A DNA stretch of 12,462 bases, from the NCBI GenBank assembly GCA_030628245.1, contig DAOVRI010000033.1:1-12462 (forward strand), given 5' to 3'. The translations under genes and the position numbers were made by a program. Under the pieces are notes generated by a model, which saw only the letters and a list, made by a program, of their open reading frames with translations, did not search any database and was not told where the DNA came from. Source of the stretch: Dehalococcoidales bacterium. GTDB lineage: Bacteria > Chloroflexota > Dehalococcoidia > Dehalococcoidales > RBG-16-60-22. Below are positions 1-7,108 of the stretch, piece after piece (the first letter of the stretch is position 1; each line of letters begins with the position of its first letter).

Positions 1-740
1 AGCATTTCCGAAGGGAAGTGCCTGGGCCGAATGCGCTTTTCCTGTAGCAGTAGAGGGTACATGGGGCAGCCCGGCACTCTTATAACGATGGGGCAGTCCT
101 CCTGAGCCTCAGCAAGCCACTCCATCGCCCGCTCTCTCTCGTCATTGGTCAACACCTGCTCTTGACATTCCTCCTTGGCCCTCCCGGCTGCCACCAGGTC
201 AAAAAATTCAGCCGCGTCGGCACCAGAGTCCACCGCCATACGGAGCAAATCCTCCAACTGCGGCAGCGTTCCCTTCCTGATGACGGTATTGAACTGAAAC
301 GGAAGTCGGGCATTCCGGCAGGCTTCCACTCCCCGGAGTGTCTGCTCAAAGGCACCGGTGACACCTCGGAAAGAGTCGTGTGTATCAGCATCAACCCCAT
401 CGACCGAGATAGCCACCGCCATGACACCGGCATCCAGCATCTTCCTGGCCATAGCCTCGTCAATCAGAGTGCCATTGCTGCCGACGGTTGTTCTAATCCC
501 TTTTGACGAAGCATATTTCACCACATCCAGCAAATCTTCCCGGCATAAGGGCTCTCCACCATCAATAATCAGCAGACCTATGCCCCATCCTGAAAGGTCA
601 TCAATCAATCGAAATGCCTCCTCGGTGGTCAGCTCATCAGGGGATGCCTGTTCAACTGACTCACTATAGCAGTGCTTGCACTTCAGATTACACTTGGTGG
701 TAATGCTGTAAGAAACCATGAACGGCGGCTGTATTGGCAT
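1..740 (-). CDS. Radical SAM protein, 3' end outside window
   Basis: This is the N-terminal 246 residues of a radical SAM enzyme; the gene runs off the left edge. The CX3CX2C triad that binds the SAM-cleaving [4Fe-4S] cluster is at C17, C21 and C24 (TKCNLKCKHCY). A GGEP motif at residues 61-64 contacts SAM, and an SVDG segment follows a TIM-barrel strand. The style is that of the PqqE/NirJ/AhbD group, which usually carries a C-terminal SPASM or twitch domain, but that part is not visible. The ATG at 740 is preceded by GGAGG with 5 nt spacing, which decides the start. The gene lies 29 nt downstream of a ferredoxin gene, a plausible electron donor. The substrate cannot be told. Family assignment is firm; subfamily is open. 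Confidence 0.88.
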   Translation of the reverse strand, partial: MPIQPPFMVSYSITTKCNLKCKHCYSESVEQASPDELTTEEAFRLIDDLSGWGIGLLIIDGGEPLCREDLLDVVKYASSKGIRTTVGSNGTLIDEAMARKMLDAGVMAVAISVDGVDADTHDSFRGVTGAFEQTLRGVEACRNARLPFQFNTVIRKGTLPQLEDLLRMAVDSGADAAEFFDLVAAGRAKEECQEQVLTNDERERAMEWLAEAQEDCPIVIRVPGCPMYPLLLQEKRIRPRHFPSEM

Positions 741-769
741 GGTAACCTCCTTATATCTGGTCGACCCGA

Positions 770-1060
770 CTAGGCCCGAATCTGGCCTGTTAGCTTCTCA
801 ATTCTGGCGATGATGCCTTCGGCTCTATCCTTCAGCCCGTTAACAGTATCCTGCAGGTCACGCCCTGAAACGGGGAGCAACTCAACAATGGCTCCCTGCG
901 GGCAGACATTAAGGCAGAGGCCGCAATGGTTACATTTGTTCCGGGCTATCTTCGCCTGACCCGACTGCAGCGAAATAGCCTGCTGAGGGCAACTCTCAGC
1001 ACACAGCCCGCAGCCGAGACACAGGTCTTTCCTCACCTGCAGGATAACGTTATCATTCAT
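770..1060 (-). CDS. 2[4Fe-4S] ferredoxin with C-terminal helix
   Basis: This 96-residue protein is a small electron carrier. Two CxxCxxCxxxCP motifs (C14, C17, C20, C24 and C43, C46, C49, C53) bind two [4Fe-4S] clusters in a bacterial-ferredoxin fold covering residues 1-60. Residues 68-94 form an amphipathic helix or coiled coil that ordinary 55-60 residue ferredoxins lack. This helix resembles the C-terminal helices of the NifX-like and DUF5320 proteins encoded earlier in the operon. The ATG start has AGGAG about 7 nt upstream. The gene sits between two radical SAM genes, so supplying low-potential electrons to them is a reasonable inference. No transmembrane or signal segment is present, so it should be cytoplasmic. 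Confidence 0.92.
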   Translation of the reverse strand: MNDNVILQVRKDLCLGCGLCAESCPQQAISLQSGQAKIARNKCNHCGLCLNVCPQGAIVELLPVSGRDLQDTVNGLKDRAEGIIARIEKLTGQIRA

Positions 1061-1127
1061 AGTTTCACTCCTGTTTTGCCCCCGATATTTCTGGCGGGGA
1101 CACCTGGGGAAGTGGCAAACTGGCGTA

Positions 1128-2075
1128 CTATCCGTGCAGCTTCCGCAGGTAAAATTTCTTCCCCTGGTGCTTCAGCTCTACAAGACTGCCACTCTCGACC
1201 AGATGCTGCACCGTCTGCCAATTGCTGTCGGCCCTTTCCAGGAACTCTGCCACAGCCTCTTCCCTCATCGGATGCACTGAAGTAATACTCAACAGTTCCT
1301 CTTCAACACTACCGCTAAATGAGAAAGCGTTTCCTTCATAGCCGATTAAATATTCTACAGTGTTTAATCTATTGCTAAAGACCTGGTATGCCAGATTGAC
1401 GGCTTGTTCATCAGCCGCACTAACCGTCTTTTTTGCCAGCGGCCTTGTCGGAATTGCCAGGTAAGCCTTATCCGGTTTCAGCCTTGCCAGAAAGTCAGCA
1501 ACTCTCTCCATTTCCCGGGCATTATCGTTGATACCCTGGACAAGCATGCTCTCGGTGGTTAGTTCGCCCTGAAAAATTTCGGCAAACTTAACCATTCCGT
1601 CCAAAATCCTCTCCATTTTCAATGATTTCTGAGGCCTGTTGAGCCTGTGCCATGTCTCCTGGTTCACCGTGTCTACCTTTAGCGATACCCAATCAGCCTT
1701 CTGCAAATCCTGCCTGACATCCTCCCGCCGGATGAGAGAGGCATTAGTAATAACTGCAATCTTGATATTTAATGATTTTAGAAGTTCAATCTCTTTGCCG
1801 AGATTAGCATCCAGGGTAGGCTCTCCGTCAGGTACGAATGTCAGGTAGTCTATTGGTTCACCTTTTGCTGCGACCTGTTTGACCTTCTGTTTTACGCTTT
1901 GAACTATCTTTGCCGGGTTATAGAAAGTCTGTCGCTCGGTCTGCATATTAGTAGTGTTCCCCAGCTGGCAATAGACGCAGGAATAGCTGCACGCCTTGGG
2001 AGGAATATTGTTTATCCCCAGACTGCGACCTAATCGCCGGGAAGGGACGGGACCATAGACAATGGAACCTATCAC
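1128..2075 (-). CDS. Radical SAM protein, COG0731/TYW1-like
   Basis: This 315-residue protein has the radical SAM CX3CX2C motif at C29, C33 and C36 (ACSYSCVYCQLG). The PSRRLGRSLG opening is typical of the COG0731 group, relatives of the wyosine-base enzyme TYW1. A DGEPTLD segment (residues 83-89) takes the place of the GGE motif, and ITNASL marks a barrel strand. Residues about 258-313 look like a small winged-helix domain, as in many bacterial members. The start is GTG, overlapping the upstream stop as GTGA, with GAGGA about 7 nt before it; this implies translational coupling. Bacterial members of the group have no settled function. In this operon, work on a metal or sulfur cofactor is inferred, not shown. 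Confidence 0.87.
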   Translation of the reverse strand: MIGSIVYGPVPSRRLGRSLGINNIPPKACSYSCVYCQLGNTTNMQTERQTFYNPAKIVQSVKQKVKQVAAKGEPIDYLTFVPDGEPTLDANLGKEIELLKSLNIKIAVITNASLIRREDVRQDLQKADWVSLKVDTVNQETWHRLNRPQKSLKMERILDGMVKFAEIFQGELTTESMLVQGINDNAREMERVADFLARLKPDKAYLAIPTRPLAKKTVSAADEQAVNLAYQVFSNRLNTVEYLIGYEGNAFSFSGSVEEELLSITSVHPMREEAVAEFLERADSNWQTVQHLVESGSLVELKHQGKKFYLRKLHG

Positions 2076-2560
2076 GAATCTTCCTCTGGCGACCTGATTT
2101 CTATTATATGTTCGCAGTAGGCATCACCTGCGGGTATGGACTTGCCAATACGGTATGTCAGCTTAGGATTCAATTCCTCGACCACGGTCTTTTCCATAGC
2201 CGTATGCGCCAGGCACATTTCTGGTTTATCGAAACGAAGCGGGCACTCGCTGGCCTTTATCACTATCCTAGTATCGCCAACTTTAATGAGCCGTGTAAAA
2301 TCTTGTTTGCCCCGACCTACCGTTTCAAATATCCTCAACAAGTACCTGGCCACAGAGTCAAGGTCATTATTGTCCAGTCGATTTCTGGCTCTTTCCGCTA
2401 CACTGAGGCCATATTCCCGGCTCATGTCCGCTATCAGCTTTATTCCATCATCACCTAATTTCCTGTAGATGAAATCATAGTTGCTCCTGAGCCTGGCATA
2501 CAGACCTCTAACCGCACTTCGATATACCTGTTCCAGAGTACGCTCACCGTTGTCTGTCAT
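2072..2560 (-). CDS. ATC-hydrolase-like (PF14196-type) protein
   Basis: This 162-residue soluble protein resembles the L-2-amino-thiazoline-4-carboxylic acid hydrolase family (PF14196) by overall pattern: a helical N-terminus, a central ECPLRF segment, CLAHTAMEKTVVEEL, and a GDAYCEHIIEI ending. Conserved-looking polar residues C106, C116, H119, C149 and H151 could bind a metal or a substrate. In anaerobes such proteins often lie beside Fe-S or redox genes and are unlikely to be true ATC hydrolases. The gene overlaps the downstream radical SAM gene by 4 nt. A 4-vinyl-reductase (V4R) type ligand-binding domain was the alternative considered. The family call is moderate and the function unknown. 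Confidence 0.6.
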   Translation of the reverse strand: MTDNGERTLEQVYRSAVRGLYARLRSNYDFIYRKLGDDGIKLIADMSREYGLSVAERARNRLDNNDLDSVARYLLRIFETVGRGKQDFTRLIKVGDTRIVIKASECPLRFDKPEMCLAHTAMEKTVVEELNPKLTYRIGKSIPAGDAYCEHIIEIRSPEEDS

Positions 2561-2600
2561 TCCTATAAGTCCTTGCAGCCATATTTATAAATCAATGTTT

Positions 2601-3014
2601 TCATAATCTTCTGTACGCCTTTTTCCAGGGCTCTCGTTTCATCGCCATGTAGTCTCTTACGGCTGCTTTAAGCGTATTTGCCGCCAGAAGGGCACAGTGT
2701 TCGCTTTCCTCAGGCAGGCCTCCCAGTGCCGTTAAGACATCCTGCCGGCTTATCTTCAAGGTCTCGCCGATGCTTTTCCCCTTGGCCATCTCGGTAATCA
2801 TGCTGCCCGAGGCAGTGCTGGGTCCACAGCCATCGGTAAAAAACGTAGCTTGACCGACGGTGTCATTCTTCACCTTAAGCCATATTTCCATGGTGTCACC
2901 ACAGGGGCCGGTCACCCTGGCGAATCCGTCAGTATTCTGTATCTCGCCCAGGTTCCTCGGGTTCATGGCGTGGTCAATGACAGTATCAGAGTAGATTTTC
3001 CGGGCGTCTGCCAT
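2601..3014 (-). CDS. IscU/NifU-N-like Fe-S scaffold protein
   Basis: This protein is 137 residues from the ATG. It matches the U-type scaffold on which [2Fe-2S] and [4Fe-4S] clusters are built before transfer. The three ligand cysteines are C38 (in GPCGD, with partner D40), C63 (in DGCGPSTASG) and C107 (in EHCALLAANTLKAAV). The opening IYSDTVIDHAMNPRNLG is the IscU N-terminal signature. No cysteine desulfurase (IscS/NifS) lies in the window, so sulfur must come from elsewhere. The ATG has no clear Shine-Dalgarno. The reading frame stays open upstream to an ATT at 3050 that is preceded by a perfect AGGAGG, so the real protein may have 12 more residues (see findings). The gene sits directly downstream of an Mrp-family ATPase, a usual partner for cluster transfer. 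Confidence 0.9.
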   Translation of the reverse strand: MADARKIYSDTVIDHAMNPRNLGEIQNTDGFARVTGPCGDTMEIWLKVKNDTVGQATFFTDGCGPSTASGSMITEMAKGKSIGETLKISRQDVLTALGGLPEESEHCALLAANTLKAAVRDYMAMKREPWKKAYRRL

Positions 3015-3057
3015 AACCAGTTTCTGGAGCTCATCAAATTCAGTAGAAATTCTTCCG

Positions 3058-3063
3058 CCTCCT
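3058..3063 (-). promoter_or_regulatory. Shine-Dalgarno AGGAGG pointing to an ATT start
   Basis: A perfect AGGAGG lies on the minus strand between the Mrp stop codon (3066-3068) and the scaffold gene. It is followed by 7 nt (CGGAAGA) and then ATT at 3050-3048, in frame with the IscU-like protein. No ATG, GTG or TTG in this frame lies at a usable distance. The next in-frame ATG, at 3014, is 43 nt away from the motif. Confidence 0.6.
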
Positions 3064-3065
3064 GC

Positions 3066-4070
3066 TTACTTAACCTCAGCCGAAACCGCCTGGATGATAG
3101 ATTCACCCAGTCCCGTCATGATTTCACCGTCATAGCGTTCGATGTTTCCCTCATCGCAGAGTTTGGCAAGCTCCGGGACTATGGGCAACTGGCCCAGCAG
3201 CGGAGCTTGGGCAGCGCGGGCCATTTCCTCTCCCCGGCTCCGACCGAAAACTTCAATTTTTTTGTCTATTTCCGGCACGTACAGGTAGCTCATATTCTCG
3301 ACTACGCCGAGAACGCGCTTTTCCATCTTCCGGGCCATGTTTACCGCCTTCCTGACAATCATCTCAACCAGGTCCTGAGGCGTGAAGACGATGATTACCC
3401 CTGAAATCGGGAAGGTCTGCATCACCGTGAGTGGGGCATCGGCGGTACCCGGAGGCAGGTCTATAATCAGATAGTCTAACTTTCCCCAGAGCACGCCTTC
3501 ACCGAACTGCTTGATAGTGTTTCCGATGAGAGGGCCGCGCCAGATAACAGCATCGTCCTCGCTGGGGAGAAGGAGGTTAATCGACATGACCTCTATGCCC
3601 GATTTTGAGAGTACCGGCAGCATGCCGCTTTCATTCCCGCTTGGCGGTAGATTGATGCCAAACATCTTGGGTATACTCGGCCCGGTGATATCGGCATCCA
3701 TAATGCCTACCTCATAGCCCTTACGCTTCAGCGCGATGGCAACCAGGCTTGAAATTAGAGACTTGCCCACACCTCCCTTGCCGCTCATCACAGCGATAAT
3801 ATGGTCGATTTTATTAAGGTCTTTTGCCTTGGCATCAATATATTCGACCTTCACCTCACTGACTCCAGGCAGCTTCTCAATAGCTTCCCTGGCCTTGGTT
3901 TTTATCCAGTCCTGCGCGCCCGGAATCAGGCCGGTTGATGCCAGAACGACGTCTACCTTCTTATCGGAAGTGGAGACCTCACTTACCAGGTTCATCCCGA
4001 CTACGCTGCGTTTGACGGCAGGTACCAGTACTGTTTCCAGGGTCTGCCTTACTTGCTCCTCGGTTGCCAT
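3066..4070 (-). CDS. Mrp/ApbC-family P-loop ATPase lacking CxxC
   Basis: This 334-residue cytoplasmic ATPase of the Mrp/ApbC/Nbp35 family normally carries and transfers Fe-S clusters. Residues 5-80 form a DUF59/FSCA (MIP18-like) domain. The deviant Walker A is SGKGGVGKS (96-104), followed by DADITGPSIPKM (125-136) and the Walker B region DLPPGTADAP (204-213). In most relatives ENMSY is followed by a CPxC motif that holds a cluster at the dimer interface. Here it reads ENMSYLYVPEIDKK, and the whole protein has one cysteine (C305). The frame is open upstream to 4232, but the ATG at 4070 has GGAGG 6-7 nt upstream and matches the family start, so I chose it. It may act as an ATPase partner for the MinD-like proteins or scaffold rather than as a cluster carrier. 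Confidence 0.92.
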   Translation of the reverse strand: MATEEQVRQTLETVLVPAVKRSVVGMNLVSEVSTSDKKVDVVLASTGLIPGAQDWIKTKAREAIEKLPGVSEVKVEYIDAKAKDLNKIDHIIAVMSGKGGVGKSLISSLVAIALKRKGYEVGIMDADITGPSIPKMFGINLPPSGNESGMLPVLSKSGIEVMSINLLLPSEDDAVIWRGPLIGNTIKQFGEGVLWGKLDYLIIDLPPGTADAPLTVMQTFPISGVIIVFTPQDLVEMIVRKAVNMARKMEKRVLGVVENMSYLYVPEIDKKIEVFGRSRGEEMARAAQAPLLGQLPIVPELAKLCDEGNIERYDGEIMTGLGESIIQAVSAEVK

Positions 4071-4138
4071 GGGTTTCCCTCCTCTATTTTCCACTGAAAT
4101 AATTTCTACTGGGGCAAACTGCCTCACCGTCCGATGCT

Positions 4139-4318
4139 TCAGGTAGATGCCCCCGGGGCGCAGGAGCCGCCGGAACCCGTGGCAAAGCTTGAGAGAACAC
4201 GGCGCGGATTTTCTGCCCCGCAATTGGGGCATTTTATATCACTGTCGCTATCGCTCATGCCGCGGCGTAGCTCGAAGCGCTCTCCGCATGTCTTACACTC
4301 ATATTCATAGATAGGCAA
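4139..4318 (-). CDS. FmdB-like zinc-ribbon protein, TTG start
   Basis: This 59-residue protein opens with MPIYEYECKTCGERFE, the signature of the FmdB/CxxC regulatory zinc-ribbon family. The first metal pair is C8/C11 and the second C30/C33 (KCPNCG). A short tail (VLSSFATGSGGSC) follows, which is also typical. The start is TTG at 4318, only 6 nt after the stop of the preceding MinD-type ATPase gene. Its ribosome binding site is weak, so translation is probably coupled to termination upstream. The gene is easy to miss because of the TTG start and its size. A longer open frame on the same strand overlaps it (upstream extension of the Mrp gene) but has no family resemblance. A role as metal-binding regulator or assembly accessory is inferred from context. 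Confidence 0.8.
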   Translation of the reverse strand: MPIYEYECKTCGERFELRRGMSDSDSDIKCPNCGAENPRRVLSSFATGSGGSCAPGAST

Positions 4319-4324
4319 GCTTTA

Positions 4325-5197
4325 TCACTTCTTTCTGGCATCTTCCAGCATCTTGGAGATATTCTGCCATAACTTCTCTATTTCCTGCGAGACCCTGCCA
4401 TCGCCATACTCTACTATCGGCACGCCACGCACCAGCGCCTCGGTTACGGCATTATCAAACGGAATTCTGGAAGCTACTTCTATATCCTGACTCCGGCAAT
4501 AGTCCTCGATTTTTCGGGTATTTTCCTCATTGAGGTCGTACTTATTGATACAAACCACAGCGGGGATGCCGAAGTGGCGGCAGACCCCAAGCACTCTCTC
4601 CAGGTCGTGTATCCCGGAGAGCGTGGGCTCGGTGACCAGAAGCGCCAGGCTGGCTCCGGACAGTGATGAAATTACCGGACAGCCGATGCCCGGCGGGCCG
4701 TCGCTGATGATATAGTCCAGGCCCTGCTCCCCGGCTATTTTTTTAGCCTGCTGCCTCACCTGGGCTACCAGTTTGCCCGAGTTCTCCTGAGCGATTCCCA
4801 GCCGCGCATGAACCAGGGGACCGTATCTGGTATCGGAGATAAACCAGTGCCCGGACATATTATCTTCCATGGTTATGGCTTCAACCGGGCATATATGGGA
4901 GCAGAACCCGCATCCCTCGCAGGAGACGGGGTCGACCCTGAAATCTTTAATGGCATCAAAGCGGCACATGTCCTGGCACAGGAAACACTCGTTGCACTTG
5001 TGCTCGTCTATGCGGGCTACCTGCCCGCTCCAGAACTCGGTTTCCTGTTTTACGGAAGGACTGAGCAGCAGATGGAGGTCGGCGGCATCAACATCGCAGT
5101 CGGCAAGCACCTTGTTCTTGGCCAGGGCCGCCAGCGAGCCAACGATGCTGGTCTTGCCGGTGCCACCTTTACCGCTCAGTATTACGATTTCTTCCAT
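4325..5197 (-). CDS. MinD-type ATPase with 2[4Fe-4S] ferredoxin insert (A)
   Basis: This 290-residue protein belongs to COG1149, MinD-superfamily ATPases with an inserted ferredoxin domain. The deviant Walker A is SGKGGTGKT (8-16), with DCDVDAAD (33-40) and a DGPPGIGCP segment (166-174) for nucleotide hydrolysis. The insert at residues 60-110 has two cluster motifs: C68, C71, C74, C78 and C93, C96, C99, C103; the first ends in CR rather than CP. The ATG has AAGGAG about 7 nt upstream, and the gene overlaps its upstream paralog by 29 nt, suggesting coupled, stoichiometric synthesis. In the Desulfovibrio ORP gene set such proteins occur as a pair with NifX-like partners. ATP-driven handling of a metal-sulfur cofactor, or redox-dependent switching, is inferred. 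Confidence 0.93.
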   Translation of the reverse strand: MEEIVILSGKGGTGKTSIVGSLAALAKNKVLADCDVDAADLHLLLSPSVKQETEFWSGQVARIDEHKCNECFLCQDMCRFDAIKDFRVDPVSCEGCGFCSHICPVEAITMEDNMSGHWFISDTRYGPLVHARLGIAQENSGKLVAQVRQQAKKIAGEQGLDYIISDGPPGIGCPVISSLSGASLALLVTEPTLSGIHDLERVLGVCRHFGIPAVVCINKYDLNEENTRKIEDYCRSQDIEVASRIPFDNAVTEALVRGVPIVEYGDGRVSQEIEKLWQNISKMLEDARKK

Positions 5198-6035
5198 TTA
5201 TCTGCTCCTTGACTCTGTCGAAAAGCCCCAGGAAACTCTCCTTCCACTGCGGCAGCCCTTTTACCAGAGGGACGCCCCGCGAGTACAGACGGGCGATTTC
5301 CATATCCAGTGGTATCGTAAGGAGTATAGGTATATTTTCTTTCGCGCAGTATTCTTCTGTTTTGGTATCGCCGACGCCGGCGCGGTTGAGGACAACACCG
5401 CAGGGAATGCCGAGCTCCCGCACCGTCTCCACCGCCAGGACAAGGTCATTAAGCCCGAAGGGAGTCGGCTCGGTTACCAGGAGGCAGAAGTCACTTCCCT
5501 TGATGGCTTCCACCACCGGGCAGGACGTGCCCGGCGGAACATCAATAATGACGGTACCATCATTACGGGCATGTTCTTTTACCTTTCTGATAACCGGGGG
5601 TGCCATGGCCTCGCCAACATTAAGTATGCCGTGGATAAAACTGAGACCGTCTGATTGCCCCAATTCCAAAATACCTATTTCCCTGCCCTCTTCGGTGATG
5701 GCCTTCTCCGGGCAGAGATAACTGCAGGCGCCACAGCTATGGCAGAGTTCGGGAAAGGTCAGCACATGGTCGGTAATTACGGCAATAGCTTTATAGGCAC
5801 ATACCTCGGCGCATTTGCCGCAGTAGGTGCATTTATCCTCGGCCACTGTGGGAACCAGCATATGTACCGGTTCACTGCCGGTAATAACCGGTTTCACAAA
5901 CACGTGGTCGTTGGGCTCCTCGACATCACAGTCGAGAAGCTGCACGCTCTCTGTATCTTTCAAGGAAAGGGCCAGGCTGGTGGCTACCAGTGTCTTGCCC
6001 GTCCCGCCTTTACCGCTGGCAACGGATATTATCAT
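5169..6035 (-). CDS. MinD-type ATPase with 2[4Fe-4S] ferredoxin insert (B)
   Basis: This 288-residue paralog of the following gene has the same architecture: Walker A SGKGGTGKT (7-15), DCDVEEPND (35-43), ferredoxin insert at about 65-113 (C69, C72, C75, C79; C98, C101, C104, C108) and DVPPGTSCP (165-173). The first cluster motif ends in CA, the second in CP. An in-frame TTG at 6083 would add 16 residues with no ribosome binding site. I chose ATG 6035 because MIISVASGKGGTGKT is the normal family opening, although its own Shine-Dalgarno (GAAGAG) is weak. The two paralogs probably form a heterodimer with ATP sandwiched between them, as MinD-family proteins do. It lies 64 nt downstream of the NifX-like gene. 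Confidence 0.93.
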   Translation of the reverse strand: MIISVASGKGGTGKTLVATSLALSLKDTESVQLLDCDVEEPNDHVFVKPVITGSEPVHMLVPTVAEDKCTYCGKCAEVCAYKAIAVITDHVLTFPELCHSCGACSYLCPEKAITEEGREIGILELGQSDGLSFIHGILNVGEAMAPPVIRKVKEHARNDGTVIIDVPPGTSCPVVEAIKGSDFCLLVTEPTPFGLNDLVLAVETVRELGIPCGVVLNRAGVGDTKTEEYCAKENIPILLTIPLDMEIARLYSRGVPLVKGLPQWKESFLGLFDRVKEQINGRNRNTER

Positions 6036-6099
6036 ATAATCGTCTCTTCGCCAGTCACCTCTTTGTCCCTTGCGTATTTCCAAAAAGGCAAAATTAATA

Positions 6100-6777
6100 T
6101 TATCCAGTTTTATCTTCGAGTTTTTTAATCTGCCGCTGAATTTCAGCCAGCTGCTCAGCCAGTGCCTGCGACTGGGCTTTCAGTGCCTGAACCTCCTGCT
6201 CCGGGTTCTGGGGCTGAGGCGTCGGACCTGCCGGCGGCACCATTCCGGCCCCCATACCCATGCCTCCACCCATACCGCCTCCCATGCCACCTCCCATACC
6301 TCTGCCCATACCGCGACCTCCTCCCATGCCTCCACCCATACCGCGACCTCCTCCCATGCCTCCACCCATACCACGACCTCCTCCCATGCCGGAGGTACCT
6401 CCCATGCCGGGCGACCCCATCCCGAAGTGGTCGGGAACGTTGGCCTGGGTGCTGGCCTCGTAATTACCGGCGCGGTAGTCCTTGATGACATCCCCTATCT
6501 TTCCGCTTACGCCGGTTATTATCGGGATACCGGCAGATACCAGCACCTGGTGGGCATTGGGGCCACAGTTACCGGTAAGAACCGCCACGACACCCTTATC
6601 GACAATCGACTGCGCCGCCGAGATGCCTGCTCCGCCAGCGGCACTGGCACTGGAATTATTGATAGCCTCAAACTCCATCGTTTCCGGTTCGGCGATGATA
6701 AAATACTGGCAGCGTCCGAACCGGGGGTCTACCTCGGCATCGAGATTGGGGCCGCTGGCTGAAATAGCAATCTTCAT
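6100..6777 (-). CDS. NifX/NifB-C-like cofactor-binding protein with Gly/Met repeat
   Basis: This 225-residue protein has three parts. Residues 1-112 are a dinitrogenase iron-molybdenum cofactor biosynthesis domain (NifX/NafY/ORP type) with the MKIAISASG opening, DPRFGRC (17-23), a segment corresponding to FDIAD-type strands, and LTGNCGPNA (68-75); its only cysteines are C23 and C71. Residues 119-180 are a low-complexity tract built of GMGGGMGGGR-like units with 14 methionines and several arginines. Residues 192-222 are an amphipathic helix similar to those of the neighbouring small proteins. Ordinary family members are 110-130 residues, so the tail is an addition. In Desulfovibrio ORP this domain binds a Mo-Cu-S cluster; the metal here is unknown. 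The ATG is preceded by AAGGAGG with 5 nt spacing. Domain call firm, ligand unknown. Confidence 0.92.
   Translation of the reverse strand: MKIAISASGPNLDAEVDPRFGRCQYFIIAEPETMEFEAINNSSASAAGGAGISAAQSIVDKGVVAVLTGNCGPNAHQVLVSAGIPIITGVSGKIGDVIKDYRAGNYEASTQANVPDHFGMGSPGMGGTSGMGGGRGMGGGMGGGRGMGGGMGGGRGMGRGMGGGMGGGMGGGMGMGAGMVPPAGPTPQPQNPEQEVQALKAQSQALAEQLAEIQRQIKKLEDKTG
6254..6394. repeat. In-gene tandem repeat, 30-bp unit
   Basis: Within the NifX-like gene, a 30-bp unit starting CCCATACCGCGACCTCCTCC (plus strand) occurs at 6305-6334 and 6335-6364 with no differences. It recurs at 6365-6394 with one internal change and a diverged end. Shorter, degenerate 9-15 bp relatives extend to about 6254. The unit encodes 10 residues, so gain or loss of copies keeps the frame and would change only the length of the Gly/Met tract. 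Confidence 0.9.
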
Positions 6778-6786
6778 AGTACCTCC

Positions 6787-7074
6787 TTATTCCTTCCCGG
6801 TCGAGAGCTTGCCTATCTCGGTCTCCAGTTCCTTGAGCTCGTCCCTGAGAGCCTGGGACTCGTTCTTCAGGAATTCAATTTCCTGCTCGCGGGACATCCG
6901 CGGAGCGAACGGCTGAAAACCATACGCCCCGTAGCGTGGATAAGCGTAGGTTGCTCTGGGTGGGAAGTCATACCTGCGCAAGCCGGCTCCCACTCCCAAG
7001 GGACTGCAGAAGCCTCTGCCGCCTCCCGTCATTGGTCCCATTCCATTAGGGCCAGTTCCATCAAATCCTGGCAT
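6787..7074 (-). CDS. DUF5320 family protein with C-terminal coiled coil
   Basis: This 95-residue protein starts with MPGFDGTGPNGMGPMTGGGR and a following C23, the hallmark of DUF5320. Such short proteins are found beside NifX-like and ferredoxin-MinD genes in anaerobes and have no known function. Residues 25-60 are rich in Tyr, Pro and Arg. Residues 61-91 (opening SREQEIEFLKNESQALRDEL) form a charged amphipathic helix or coiled coil. The ATG has a strong AAAGGAGGTG site upstream. The gene ends 9 nt before the NifX-like gene and was probably translated in step with it. A small adaptor in a protein complex is the most natural inference. Confidence 0.87.
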   Translation of the reverse strand: MPGFDGTGPNGMGPMTGGGRGFCSPLGVGAGLRRYDFPPRATYAYPRYGAYGFQPFAPRMSREQEIEFLKNESQALRDELKELETEIGKLSTGKE

Positions 7075-7108
7075 AGTGCACCTCCTTTAGTTCATACGAT
7101 TTCGCTCT

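Noticed and set aside
149..463. Minus-strand open frame opening MTRLWPGRCWMPV
   Set aside because: It is a shifted-frame shadow of the radical SAM gene, whose true frame contains the CX3CX2C and GGEP motifs and runs off the window edge.
1080..1099. Hairpin CCCCG/CGGGG between the ferredoxin and upstream radical SAM gene
   Set aside because: Only 5 bp of stem with a 10-nt loop and no T-run on the transcribed strand; too weak for a terminator.
4071..4232. N-terminal extension of the Mrp gene (54 residues)
   Set aside because: It has no family similarity, overlaps the FmdB-like gene, and the internal ATG at 4070 has a good ribosome binding site.
4869..5654. Long plus-strand open frame (261 codons) opposite the two MinD-type genes
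   Set aside because: It lies antisense to two clear ATPase genes, has no recognisable domain and no good ribosome binding site, and arises from codon bias of the real genes.
6260..6463. Proline/methionine-rich plus-strand frame
   Set aside because: It is the antisense reading of the Gly/Met repeat; the composition follows directly from the repeat.
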